Positions 40,485 to 49,959 of a stretch of 64,000 nt of DNA are shown in pieces. This DNA is from Candidula unifasciata (lineage: Eukaryota; Mollusca; Gastropoda; Stylommatophora; Geomitridae), in contig CAJHNH020000826.1 in NCBI GenBank assembly GCA_905116865.2, positions 124,001 to 188,000 of the forward strand, read 5' to 3'. The notes beneath the pieces are model-generated. The model saw only the letters and a list, made by a program, of their open reading frames with translations. It did no database searches and was not told where the DNA came from. Made by a program: the position numbers and the translations under genes. Numbering within the stretch: position 1 is the first letter of the stretch; every line of letters starts with the position of its first letter.

Positions 40485-40770
40485 GTGTGGGTTCCGGGGC
40501 CCTAATATGGGGGAGAGGGGGGAGGAATAGACCCACTGCCTACCCAAAAGCATGTCGTAAGAGTCGACTAATTGAGAGCTTGCTTCTAAGTCGGAGTGCA
40601 TCTGTCTGAGATGCAAGGAACCAACAGTCTGCATCCATATTAGTCGGGTCTGTCAAACGAATGCACACGCACCACTCAGGTTCTGGAACAGGACTGCAGT
40701 CCAGAAGTGGATGAACAACCAGAACTTTCTGCCGGAGTTTACAGCCGGTGAACGCAAAGAAGAAGGAGGA
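40485..40770 (-). mobile_element. family A copy
   Basis: GTGGGTTCCGGGGCCCTAA, AGCATGTCGTAAGAGTCGAC, TCGGAGTGCATCTGTCTGAG, AGGTTCTGGAACAGGACTG, GGAGTTTACAGCCGGTGAAC: a near full-length copy in reverse. Confidence 0.88.
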
Positions 40771-40964
40771 AGAAGACTGCTGTTGCAGTTTGAGGATTGA
40801 ACAACGGATCAACATCATGGCACACGGGTAGTGACCCATAAATGCACCCTTCTTCTTCTAATTTAAGTCTGAGTCAGAAGAAGCTCAGCACAGTGCACAG
40901 GATCTGTAGCACCGGCGAGGATCCTGAAATACTTTGGGTAGATTTTCAATTCCAAATTTTGCCA

Positions 40965-41165
40965 GAGTAGAGCCGTTAGGCTGCTCTTTTTTATTTCCAA
41001 CTGCCATAGATTTGTTTGCGTGCTCAATAATACACACAGGTGTCCTATCCTACTACCCAGAGACCAGTGGAAATTGCTAATAGTCACCGGGGCCTGAACT
41101 GGGACCTCCAGCACTCGAGGCCAACACCATGCCTTGAGACCACACAGCCCCACTAGCAAAAGACA
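40965..41165 (-). mobile_element. SINE family D copy
   Basis: In reverse: GTGTGGTCTCAAGGCATGG, GGTCCCAGTTCAGGCCCC, CACTGGTCTCTGGGTAGTA, GACACCTGTGTGTATTATTG, GGAAATAAAAAAGAGCAGCC. Confidence 0.75.
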
Positions 41166-41469
41166 GACACGGTATCTAACTCTGCGACACTTTACGAAAT
41201 AAGCAATATGAGAAAAGAACAACAACAAGATGCTCATCCTAAGTTATTTTCTAATTTCTTAGTCTTCCTCTGCTGCTGCTATTTTCCACTCATTCTCTTA
41301 TCCTCCTCAGTCCTCTTCCTTCCCTCTTCCTTTTCCGTCCTTATTCCTAATCGTTCTAACTTCCTCATCTTTCCTTATTCTTCACCGCATCTTCCTTTGC
41401 TTGACGTTGTTGCTACTAATATTTCTGCAGCTGTTGCCCTTAACCTCCCTCACCTGGATCTATTGCCGT

Positions 41470-42450
41470 GCGCATTATACTTTGGTGCACTAAAGATACA
41501 GCATGCAGGGCACTGCGGTACCTCCTTGGTTTTACAACAATGGAAGCTAGAGTAAGGATCTGTCGATCACACGCCTACCTCAGAGTCAGTGCCGATACAC
41601 AACACACAATGCACAGTGAAGTCAGGAAAAGAAAAGGCAGCAGATTAAAGAGAGGAAAATCATGGATGGGTCAGGCCTAGGATATTATACAAGAGTTGAG
41701 GACACAGCACTTAGGGAAAAATGGGTACGGGTACCACCAGTGTGTCATACATCCTTTGAAGTATGCACCAAGATAAATAGATCATGCAGACATCATCTTG
41801 ATACGGCCTTGATACGTGAGAATTCTTCTGAGGGCGTTGTGATCATCGACAGACAGGTCTGTCATTCAAAATGTCAGGAGCTCGTCGGAGGGAGAACTAT
41901 CAAAGAAGACTTCGGCGCCTTCGCCTTGACGACAGCAGTTTGACTGTGAAGGTCATGGCAGCAACTAAAGCAATAGCCTGGCTAGAAACACAAGACATTC
42001 ACCCAGGCATGCTTTCTCACCGATTCAATAATTATGCTCAAGAAGATCGACGAGGGTTGCATACGAAGACAACGTAAAAGATCTAGGCTGACAAAAATTA
42101 GCTTCATATTTGGTCCGTGGCATTTTAGTGTAAAGGGCAATGAATGAGCTGACAGACTTGCAAGTGATACTTATGTGGGAACCGGACGAGCAATGGACAG
42201 GGCTGATATACTGAACGCCCTCAGAGAAGCGGCTCTATTAAACGAATCAAGTAATGATCGTGAATCTGCAACACTGACGAGACTACACCAACATAACATC
42301 AAAAGGGGGAAAGCCAGACAAGAGCGCTACACTGGGGTCCAAAGAAGAATAGTAAACAAACACCAAACTGGTGTCATAAGCCACTGCACGCTGAGGGAGA
42401 TACTGAAGAGGGGATCTGAGCACTTATGGACTGGATGGTTTGATGTGTGA
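41470..42450 (+). pseudogene. I-type LINE: RT end, RNase H, C-terminus
   Basis: RIILWCTKDTACRALRYLLG, EARVRICRSHAYLRV is the RT end. A degraded RNase H follows (EGVVIIDRQV, then FGPWHFSVKGNE for PGHxGVxGNE, with a stop before ADRLAS). The tail has RAMDRADILNALREAALLN and QHNIKRGKARQERYTGVQRR, HCTLREILKRGSEHLWTG. A different subfamily from the 9-kb copy. Confidence 0.75.
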
Positions 42451-42549
42451 TGATGATGATAATATGTCGACTACCTAACCAACTAACTAAATAATCAACT
42501 AACTAGCCTGGATCTATACACCTGTATGTATATATGTATGTAAGTTGTA

Positions 42550-42740
42550 CCCCACCAGGACATCACACAAAGCGATAAACACCCGGTGACACAAAGTGCC
42601 ACCATGCGGATGAGGATCACCCTTAGAGAGGTCCCAGAAACCCCGTTCAGCCGTTAGGCCATGTTCACGGTCCGGCTATATTTAGCCCCCCCCCCCCCTT
42701 TCCGGCAAAAGCCAGGGTGGGGCTTCAAATAACGAAACAT
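42550..42740 (-). mobile_element. family B copy with poly-C
   Basis: CCAGGACATCACACAAAGCG, ACACCCGGTGACACAAAGTG, GAGGATCACCCTTAGAGAGG, CCCCGTTCAGCCGTTAGG and a run of C at about 42688-42700. Confidence 0.8.
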
Positions 42741-42784
42741 TGCATATTACATGGGGACGACCATTCTAACATTATAATATACAC

Positions 42785-43100
42785 CTGTCAATGCTGGTGT
42801 AAAGGGTAACGAGCGAAGGGAAGAACTAGCAAGCGATGCACCAACGCATATGTGGAGGAGCGCGGACAGAGCAGATATAATCAACGCTGTAAGGACTGGG
42901 CTAGTGGATAATGACGAATCTCTGACACTAACACGATTGCGTGACATAGGAATAAAACGCCGTGAAGCACGTCTTTTCCGCCTTCGAGGCCAAGATAGGA
43001 GAAATTATAACCAGCTTGCTAGTAGAAGTACCTTGGAGTGGCTGCTGAATCGGAGGACTGAGCACGTATAGGAATGCCCAGTGTGCAGAGACGTCGATTG
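42785..43100 (+). mobile_element. I-type LINE 3' fragment
   Basis: RADIINAVRTGLVDNDESLT, RLRDIGIKRREARLFRLRGQ, RRNYNQLASRSTLEWLLNRR, TEHV. Related to the end of 41470-42450. Confidence 0.75.
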
Positions 43101-43124
43101 TGATAACATAACATCATCATCAAT

Positions 43125-43400
43125 CAGCAAGTCCTTTACAGAACTCGCTGTCTTCACGGCACGCCTGAAAGTATCCCTTTCCCTAGCCAGCTCTCCGGCC
43201 CCATGAGCTTTCAATGCCAATGCTTCTTCATTGTCCTGTATCCATTTTCGCCGTGGTCGACCCCTGCTTCGCCTTCCACAAACTGCACTCTTTATCACCG
43301 TCTTTTCCAAGCTACCATGACGCTTGATGAGGCCAAAATACTTCAACTTTCGGGACAGGATGCTGTTTATGAGCCAGTTCTCCCTGATGTTCAGCTCGTT
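43125..43400 (-). mobile_element. RTE-like LINE C-terminal fragment
   Basis: KYFGLIKRHGSLEKTVIKSA, GRRSRGRPRRKWIQDNEEAL, ELARERDTFRRAV: the usual FGHIxRHxSLE, GRRxRGRPRxxWIQDI ending. Confidence 0.8.
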
Positions 43401-43479
43401 TAGAATGTCTATGTTTAATATAACATAACAGCTGCAATTTATTTTGTCACATTAATATATCATCATCATCATCAGGTGC

Positions 43480-44590
43480 CTTGCCGACTAGCGTGGACGA
43501 TCATGCCTCTCCACAATCAGCGATCTCCTGCAGCATGTATAAGTTCGTGTGCCGACACACCTGCATGCCATGCAACAAGTCTGTCAAGTATCTTCTCTCG
43601 TTGTCTTCCTCTATCACTCCTTCCACAGATCTTTCCAGTGGTCACAATATGTTCTATTTTCCCTCTTCTCGTAACATGGCCGAAAAATGATGACTGTCTC
43701 CTTCTGATGTCTGTGATAAGTTGTCTTCGGACTCCCGCCTCATACAAAACCTCTTGGTTGCTCTTTTTGGATGTCCAAGGTATTCTAAGCATTTTTTTTT
43801 GTAAAATCACATCCCCGAGGCCTCAAGAAATTGTTTGACCTGCCTACTGATTGTCCAGGATTCACAGCCATATGTTAAAAATGGATGTATGTAGCAAGCA
43901 AGAATTATTTTTCTAACTCTCAATGACAAGGATATAATGCACAAGATGTTCTTCATCTTATAAAATGCAGTTTTTGCTTGTCCTATTCTGTGTTTTTTTT
44001 TTTTTAAATCTCAGTTATGCATCTTCCATCCTATGTTATTCATGTGCCCAGATACTTAAATTTCCGTACTTGTCCCAAAATAACACCATCGACTTTTATT
44101 ATACATTTAAAATTAATTCGTTTCTTTTGGTACCACCATTACCGCTGTCTTCCCATTATTCAATCTGAGGCCCATTCTTCCACTTTCTAACACCACAATG
44201 TCCATCATTTCCTGTAGTTCTTTCTGACTTGTTGCTATCAAAACTGTGTCATCAGCATAACGTAAATTGTTTATATTGTGCCCACCAACCACAATTCCGG
44301 GCATATCAATAAAAGATATCATTATATATTCACTGTATATTGAAAACAAATTAGGTGACAGTACACATCCTTGTCGCACGCTCTTCTTTATGCTTTGAAA
44401 TGTACCTAAACAGTTGTTAATTCTTATAGCTGCTGTTTTCTGCCAATACATATTCTTTATTATTCGTAGATATTTTCCATCAATGTTTAATTTTGCTAAA
44501 AGTTTGATTACTTCTTCATGCTTCACACAGTCAAACGCTTTTGTATAGTCTATGTAGCATAGGTACAAATCAGTACAAATCAAATTAATA
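43480..44590 (-). pseudogene. RTE-like LINE reverse transcriptase
   Basis: A 156-residue uninterrupted segment (44583-44113) holds RT motifs in order: CYIDYTKAFDCVKHE (palm A), SVRQGCVLSPNLFSIY, NINNLRYADDTVLIA (catalytic YADD intact), LNNGKTAVMVV. After a frameshifted gap, 43810-43517 gives GVRRQLITDIRRRQSSFFGH, VTRRGKIEHIV and SDRGRQREKILDRLVAW. The endonuclease half is missing. Confidence 0.85.
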
Positions 44591-44924
44591 CACGAAGCTA
44601 TTATTTAAACCTAAGCAAATCTACGACCGGAAATTTGAACGATCACCGGAATAACCTTGTACTTCATGATGGCGGCGATCACAACAGTCAGAGTTACAGG
44701 GCTCTTTGGCCGTCAGTAATTTTTCTTTTCATGTGACTGTGCATGCATGTACACTTGTTCAGATATAGAACACAGTAATACACAAATCGTAGAGTTAGAT
44801 TAAGTAAATTAAGTACCTTCTGGGCCTCGACACGACAGAAAAGAAAAATCAAAATTAGTCTCTCTCTCTGTTAATAATCAACACCTCAGCTGGGTGCTGA
44901 AGTGCATGCAGTTATTAGGTACTT
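44591..44924. other. unassigned sequence
   Basis: Between the RTE fragment and the inverted-repeat element. Includes GATGGCGGCGATCAC. Nothing recognised. Confidence 0.4.
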
Positions 44925-46400
44925 TAGTCAAATTTTTAAAATGCCCTTAACACCAATAAAACCAGCACAGTTAGATAGCTGTAAACAATCTCTTTCCAAT
45001 GGTACCTCATTAAGCCTTGTATGTCATTTCTGAGCTGAGATATGTAGGTTTTTGTGGAGATAAGATGTAAAAAAACAGCTGCTAAAACTAAAACTTGTGT
45101 CTGAGAAACAAGAAGTTTTCTCTGCGCAACCAAACTGAAACTGCGCAGCTTTCGTTTTGGCTTTGTTTTCATTGGACAAGATGGCAGACAATTTTTCTCA
45201 GACACAGCCACATAATAGCGATTGCCTGAAAAAATGTCACTGTAAATCTGAACAGCCACTGACAAAAAAGAAATTTTGGCGCTTCTTTGAATCGTTCCCC
45301 AAAATGGCGGCTTTAATATGATGGCGTTCAAAAAGGAGCTAAATTGGCCTATTTCTAGCCATAAAATATCCAAAAACATCAGAATGCGGGGTCAGTTCTA
45401 TTAAAAATATATGTGCCGGCTCCGAATAACGAAACAAATGCTCTGACAGGGTCTGGGCGATACGTTGCTTGCCGACCTGCTTCTGCGAGTGTGCCTCACC
45501 GCCGAGCGTATCCCCCGCGCCGCTACGCGCGGCTCGGATGGGGGCTAAACTAGATGGCTGGGACTCACGAGTGGCAGCTACCGCATCTCCTGCAACTTCC
45601 TCCAATTACTGCACTCGTGAGTCCCAGGCACCTAGATACGCTCGGCGATGAGTTTAATCACGTTTGGCGCATGCCGACAAGTCTGACATCTACCGCTGCT
45701 AAATCCTCTAATCGGAAGAACACAGTATTGCTAATCGTTTTCATCGTCTGTAATGTCTTGAAATTGGTCAATGGTCGCTAATATCGTCTGCTAGTATCGG
45801 CGTCGCAGAAACGTTCGAAATTTTTGTCAACGGTTGGTATTTATCGTCTGCTACTAGTACCGTGTGCAATGTTGATAGTAATTGTCAAGTAATCCTAGTT
45901 TTGCCGCGATTTGTCCCTTGGCAGACAGTCCGTATTTTAGATATACGGGAACACCGTCGTTCGGATAATTTTGGATATTTTATGGCCAGAATGTGGCATG
46001 CCGCCATTTTGGGGAATGGATCAAAGAAGCGCCGAAATTTTATACACAAATGTAAAATTGGACGGAGAATTCAATTATAACTAGCATTACCATGTCTGGT
46101 AATGTTTAAGGCCTAAAGCCAACCTTGAATACTTTACCGCTATTTTCAATCAAACTGATGTAACAGAAAAACAGAGGACGTCCGGCTGTCGTAGACATGC
46201 GCTGTTAATCGGATTCGTTCCCGCCGTTTTCAGCTTTTCATAGCTGGTGAAAATCACACCAATCGCAAATTTTCATGAGAGATTAGGACCCATCCGAAAC
46301 CCCATTTCTCAAACAAGTTTCAAATGGTTTCCATGGTAAAGGAAATTGCCAAAAAGACCGCAAATTGTCGAAACTGTAGTCGCTACAGTATTTAGTCTTG
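44925..46400. mobile_element. inverted-repeat (foldback-like) element, full copy
   Basis: GGCGCTTCTTTGA-TC-TTCCC, CAAAATGGCGGC and GCCATAAAATATCCAAAA at 45285-45375 recur as reverse complement at 45960-46035. Nested inside are CGCCGAGCGTATC (about 45501) with GATACGCTCGGCG (about 45637), and TGGGACTCACGAGTG (about 45560) with CACTCGTGAGTCCCA (about 45612). The centre is GC-rich, the arms AT-rich. No transposase. Outer ends are approximate, set by agreement with the shorter copy at 46525-47112. Confidence 0.7.
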
Positions 46401-46524
46401 CTACAATGTTCAGGAAACTGACATGTTTCCCAAACGTTGCTACATTTTACCACAATTAAGGCAGAAGTGTACTTAGTCTTGATCTCTTGTATATTTTCAC
46501 TAGGCTGGTTAAAGTTAAGTTGCA

Positions 46525-47112
46525 AAGTAGCTACTTTAGTCAAATTTTCAAAATGCCATCTATCTACACCAATAAAACCAGCACAGTTAGATAGCCGTAA
46601 ACAATCTCTTTCCAACGGTACCTCATTTAGGCTTGTATGTCATTTCTGAGCTGAGATATGTAGGTTTTTGTGGAGATGAGATGTAAAAAACAGCTGTTAA
46701 AACTTGCGTCTCTTCGCAACCAAACTGTGCACTTTCGTTTTGGCTTCATTTACATTGGAGATTAGAGCGTGTAGTCATAGCGATTGCCTGAAAAATGTCA
46801 CTGTAAATCTAAAAAGCCACTGATAAGAAAGAAATTTTATATACAAATGTAAAATTGGATGGAGAATTCAATTATAACTAGCTAAAGCCTAACACCAACC
46901 TTGAATACTTACCAAATTTTCAATCAATCTGATGTAACAGAAAAACAGAGGCTGTCGTAAACTTGTGCTTGTAATCGGGTTCATTCCAGCCGTTTTCAGC
47001 TATTTATAGCTAGTCCAAATTCACACCAATCACGAAATTTCATGAGAGATTTGGACAAGTTTCGAACAGTTTCCGGGTAACGGAAATTGTCGAAAAGACC
47101 GCTAATTGCCGA
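46525..47112. mobile_element. internally deleted copy of the inverted-repeat element
   Basis: It repeats the left part of the full copy (ACCAATAAAACCAGCACAG through GCCACTGATAAGAAAGAAAT) and then joins directly to the right part (TACAAATGTAAAATTGGATG, CAGCCGTTTTCAGCT, AGTCGCTAA), missing the central roughly 750 bases. It is in the same orientation, about 130 bases after the first. Confidence 0.8.
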
Positions 47113-47154
47113 ACACCGTAGTCGCTAATGTCAGTTTCCTGTCTCTCGAACAGC

Positions 47155-47385
47155 GAGAGTATGCCCGATTGTCTTGTCATTGTGCCCGAGTGTCTTGTCA
47201 TTGTGCCCGATTGTCTTGTCATTGTGCATGAATGTCTTGTCATTGTGCCCGATTGTCTTGTCATTGTGCCTGAATGTCTTGTCATTGTGCCTGATTGTCT
47301 TGTCATTGTGCCTGAATGTCTTGTCATTGTGCCTGAATGTCTTGTCATTGTGCCCGATTGTCTTGTCATTGTGCGCTTACTATAA
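47155..47385. repeat. 21-bp minisatellite
   Basis: About eleven units of TGTCTTGTCATTGTGCCCGA plus one base (T or A). Codes CLVIVPD/E by period only. It starts about 40 bases after the deleted inverted-repeat copy. Confidence 0.95.
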
Positions 47386-48257
47386 CATTGTACCCCTGAT
47401 GGGGATCCCAAAAGACTCTTTACTTCCTCTGTCTCTCACAGGCCTGATCTACTTCTGGTGGTGTTGTAGATTATTATTACTAATCTCTCATGGGAAGAAT
47501 TAGTAGAAGTACCTCTGGGAATGCCAAATGTGCAGTGACATCGATTGTGATTTTTTTGTAAACAACACTTTGGGAAGAAGAGGTGGGGGGGCGGTGTAGG
47601 TCTGCAACAGAAGTTCAGGTGATATGATAATTTTCAAGCCATAAAGTAGAGAAGGGGCAACTGAGGTCATGAATTAGAAGTTTATGAAACGGAATTGCCC
47701 AATTCTTTTATTCTAAGCAATATATGATCTGTGATTGACTTTTTACTTGAAAATAAACCATGCCATCATATGTTCTGACTTATTTACATTGACTTCAGCA
47801 TAATGAAGAAATCTGGCATGCAGTGTATTCATTCCACTATTTTAAGGCTATTTGAGTCATGAAAACATAAAATCAACCAGAACAAGAATCAGAACTCCCA
47901 ACTTTTCAGTAAAAAACAATCAGATATGACAAAATTAAATTTATTGCTAGAACGCTCCACAAACATAAAAAAAACAAAACATGTACAGTAGTAAAACTGC
48001 ATAAAGTTACAAGTCAGGTGGATTGATTTCATTGCACCGGGTTATCTAAAACAAACTCCTTAACTCCAGTAATGATCTCTGGAGATCTTCATCTGCATTT
48101 TGGGAGCTGAATGTTATGTCTGTGAAACAAACCCATGGCTTTCAGATGCAAGGTAAATGACTGGAACTACACCACCAAGCATACTCCCCCCTCCAACTTC
48201 ATAAAGGACCCTTTTCCATGATCCTCTGTACATCTCTCAGGGCAGTCATGGAACCAG
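47386..48257. other. upstream region of NDUFA9
   Basis: About 870 bases with little repeat content, presumably holding promoter and 5' UTR, possibly with a 5' untranslated exon (a usable acceptor CATCTCTCAG ends at 48240). No TATA box or CpG island that I would stake a claim on. At 47440-47545 there is a short scrap resembling a LINE 3' end (GTACCTCTGGGAATGCCAA). Confidence 0.4.
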
Positions 48258-48432
48258 ATGCTGAGAATCAACGGCTGTATCTCTGTCCAGCACCGACAGT
48301 CTTCGGAGAAGGTCCCTGTCAAGTTAACAGCTATGAAACGTGGCACAGGGGGGCGGAGCTCTTTCAGTGGTATTGTTGCTACAGTGTTTGGAGCCACCGG
48401 ATACCTTGGTAGACATGTGTGTAACAGTTTAG
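48258..48432 (+). CDS. NDUFA9: NDUFA9, first coding exon
   Basis: The ATG at 48258 opens 58 codons plus one base, ending at the donor TTTAG|GTGAGA. The protein begins [20 protein letters not shown], rich in Arg/Lys and poor in acidic residues, as expected for a mitochondrial presequence. It continues [31 protein letters not shown]. The [18 protein letters not shown] block is the NAD(P)-binding Rossmann motif of NDUFA9, an accessory subunit of complex I that holds a nucleotide at the matrix-arm/membrane-arm junction. The start was chosen because an in-frame stop lies at 48219. An upstream noncoding exon joined at 48241 remains possible. Confidence 0.92.
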
Positions 48433-48444
48433 GTGAGAAGTTTT

Positions 48445-48690
48445 GTTTTGAGTTCTCACTATTTGAATACAAGCTTGTTCCTGTCTGTTTTAAAACCTGT
48501 CTTTTCTCCATATTAATACTAGCTTTTCTTCTCTATCTTGATGCCATCCTTTTTTTCTATTTTAATACAAGCCTTTTCTTTTTCTTTTAATGCAAGCTTT
48601 TCTTCTCTATTTGAAGATAGGCTTTTTATCATTTTCAAAAATTAAAATTACAAGCTTTTTCTTTCTATTTTAATACAATCTTTTTTTTAT
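48445..48690. repeat. T-rich degenerate repeat
   Basis: CTTTTCTTCTCTATTTTAAT and ACAAGC recur six or seven times at about 30-base steps with high divergence, directly behind exon 1. Confidence 0.6.
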
Positions 48691-48699
48691 CCCTGTGGG

Positions 48700-48805
48700 G
48701 CACTGTTATAGGGAAAACAAATATAGACCCACTGCCTACCCAACAGAGTCAACTAATTGGGAGCTTCTTTTAAAGTCAGTGCATCTGCCTGAGAGGCAAC
48801 GTGGC
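48700..48805 (-). mobile_element. family A fragment
   Basis: CACTGTTATAGGGAAAACAA, ACCCACTGCCTACCCAA, GTCAACTAATTGGGAGCTTC, AGTGCATCTGCCTGAGAGGC. Confidence 0.8.
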
Positions 48806-48829
48806 CTCTAGATATCACTTCAGATCGTT

Positions 48830-49180
48830 TATGTGTAGCGCCTGCATTGACAGTTATTCTGGCTGCATTCTTACTAAACGACCAAACCATTTGGTCCCTG
48901 TTTCTCAGTGAATTTGCTGCATGGTGTTGTTCCTACAGTCTGTCTGATAATATCATTTCTCACTTTGTCTCACATGGCTGTAGTTAAGTTAGCAGCTTTT
49001 CTCCAGCATCTCATTTCGTAGGTTTAGCTTAGTAATATGTACTAATCGTACGAATGGTTTAGACCCAGTTTTCTGCTCATCTTTCTTTCCAGATTTCCCC
49101 AAAATGAGATGTCCATTTCCTGAGACTAGGTCAGCTGCAGGCCATAATGGACAGGACATAACCCTGACACTGTGGATCAC
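48830..49180 (-). mobile_element. RTE-like LINE fragment
   Basis: The minus strand contains LNLRNEMLEKSC and, in another frame, TKWFGRLVRMQP. These are recurrent pieces of RTE-type C-terminal regions. Confidence 0.55.
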
Positions 49181-49184
49181 TTCT

Positions 49185-49330
49185 GCTGTTGTCGGGTGCC
49201 CTAATATAACTAGCGGTTAAACAGGGTTTCTGGGACTTGCGTCTAAGTGATTATTTCATCCAGAGGTGGTACTTTGTGTCACCAGGTGTTTATTGCTCGT
49301 TGTGTGGTCCTAGTAGGGTTGAACTTCATT
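49185..49330 (+). mobile_element. family B copy
   Basis: TTGTCGGGTGCCCTAATATA, CTAGCGGTTAAACAGGG, TTTCTGGGACTTG, GGTGGTACTTTGTGTCACC, AGGTGTTTATTGCTCG. The poly-C at 49364-49377 lies just downstream. Confidence 0.8.
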
Positions 49331-49469
49331 CATTTAAATGGAGTGTGGTTGGACACACACACACCCCCCCCCCCCCTTTGTTTTTCTTTCCGCCCAACAA
49401 AAAAATGGGCTCTGAACCCACATAAGGTCATTGAGTGCTAACTGGCACATAAAATATATCATTATACCG

Positions 49470-49615
49470 GACCTCCAGGGCGACCCAGGGTCCATTGGGA
49501 GGACAGCATCCGACAGTCTCTAACTGACAGAGGACTGAAATGGAACAAAGCCAGAAAGAAAACTGCTGATAGAGAAGTCTGGCGATCTCTCTACACCCCA
49601 AGGTAGAAAAGGAGA
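49470..49615 (+). mobile_element. LINE C-terminal fragment
   Basis: HWEDSIRQSLTDRGLKWNKA, RKKTADREVWRSLYTPR. Counterpart of 39290-39475. Confidence 0.75.
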
Positions 49616-49730
49616 AAGTATTATATGATCAATGAGCAGTTGGCATAAACAGAATTCTTGACTTCACTTTTTACTTATTTTCTCACAGGCTTCTGAGTAA
49701 CGGTTTTTTTTTTCCTGGGATCTTTATTAG

Positions 49731-49828
49731 GAAAAATTGGATCACAACTGATAATCCCTTATCGGTGTGAGGCTATTTATACAACCAGACTGAGGCTAGT
49801 GGGCGATCTAGGACAAGTTCTCTTTTTT
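49731..49828 (+). CDS. NDUFA9: NDUFA9, second coding exon
   Basis: The acceptor ATCTTTATTAG and donor TTT|GTAAGT bound 98 bases, phase 1 in, phase 0 out. The split codon gives Gly, then [32 protein letters not shown]. The [13 protein letters not shown] and GDLGQxLF blocks are highly conserved in NDUFA9 and form the second and third Rossmann strands. Mammalian proteins have Asp-Lys-Tyr-Asp where this protein has Glu-Ala-Ile-Tyr. The downstream intron carries a 2.6-kb array and a piggyBac element. Confidence 0.95.
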
Positions 49829-49959
49829 GTAAGTGCATGAGCTTTTTTTTTTCTGTACCTATGTGCTTGTATTTTTGAGTGTGTCAGGTGTCTTGGGGGT
49901 GTCTAATGATTTGGGAACTGACTTTTCTGAAACGCCTGACCAGATTCGGTCACCTATTG

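Noticed and set aside
45469..45781. Small genes in the GC-rich centre of the inverted-repeat element
   Set aside because: The frames lie across the palindromes, are short on both strands and match no family I know.
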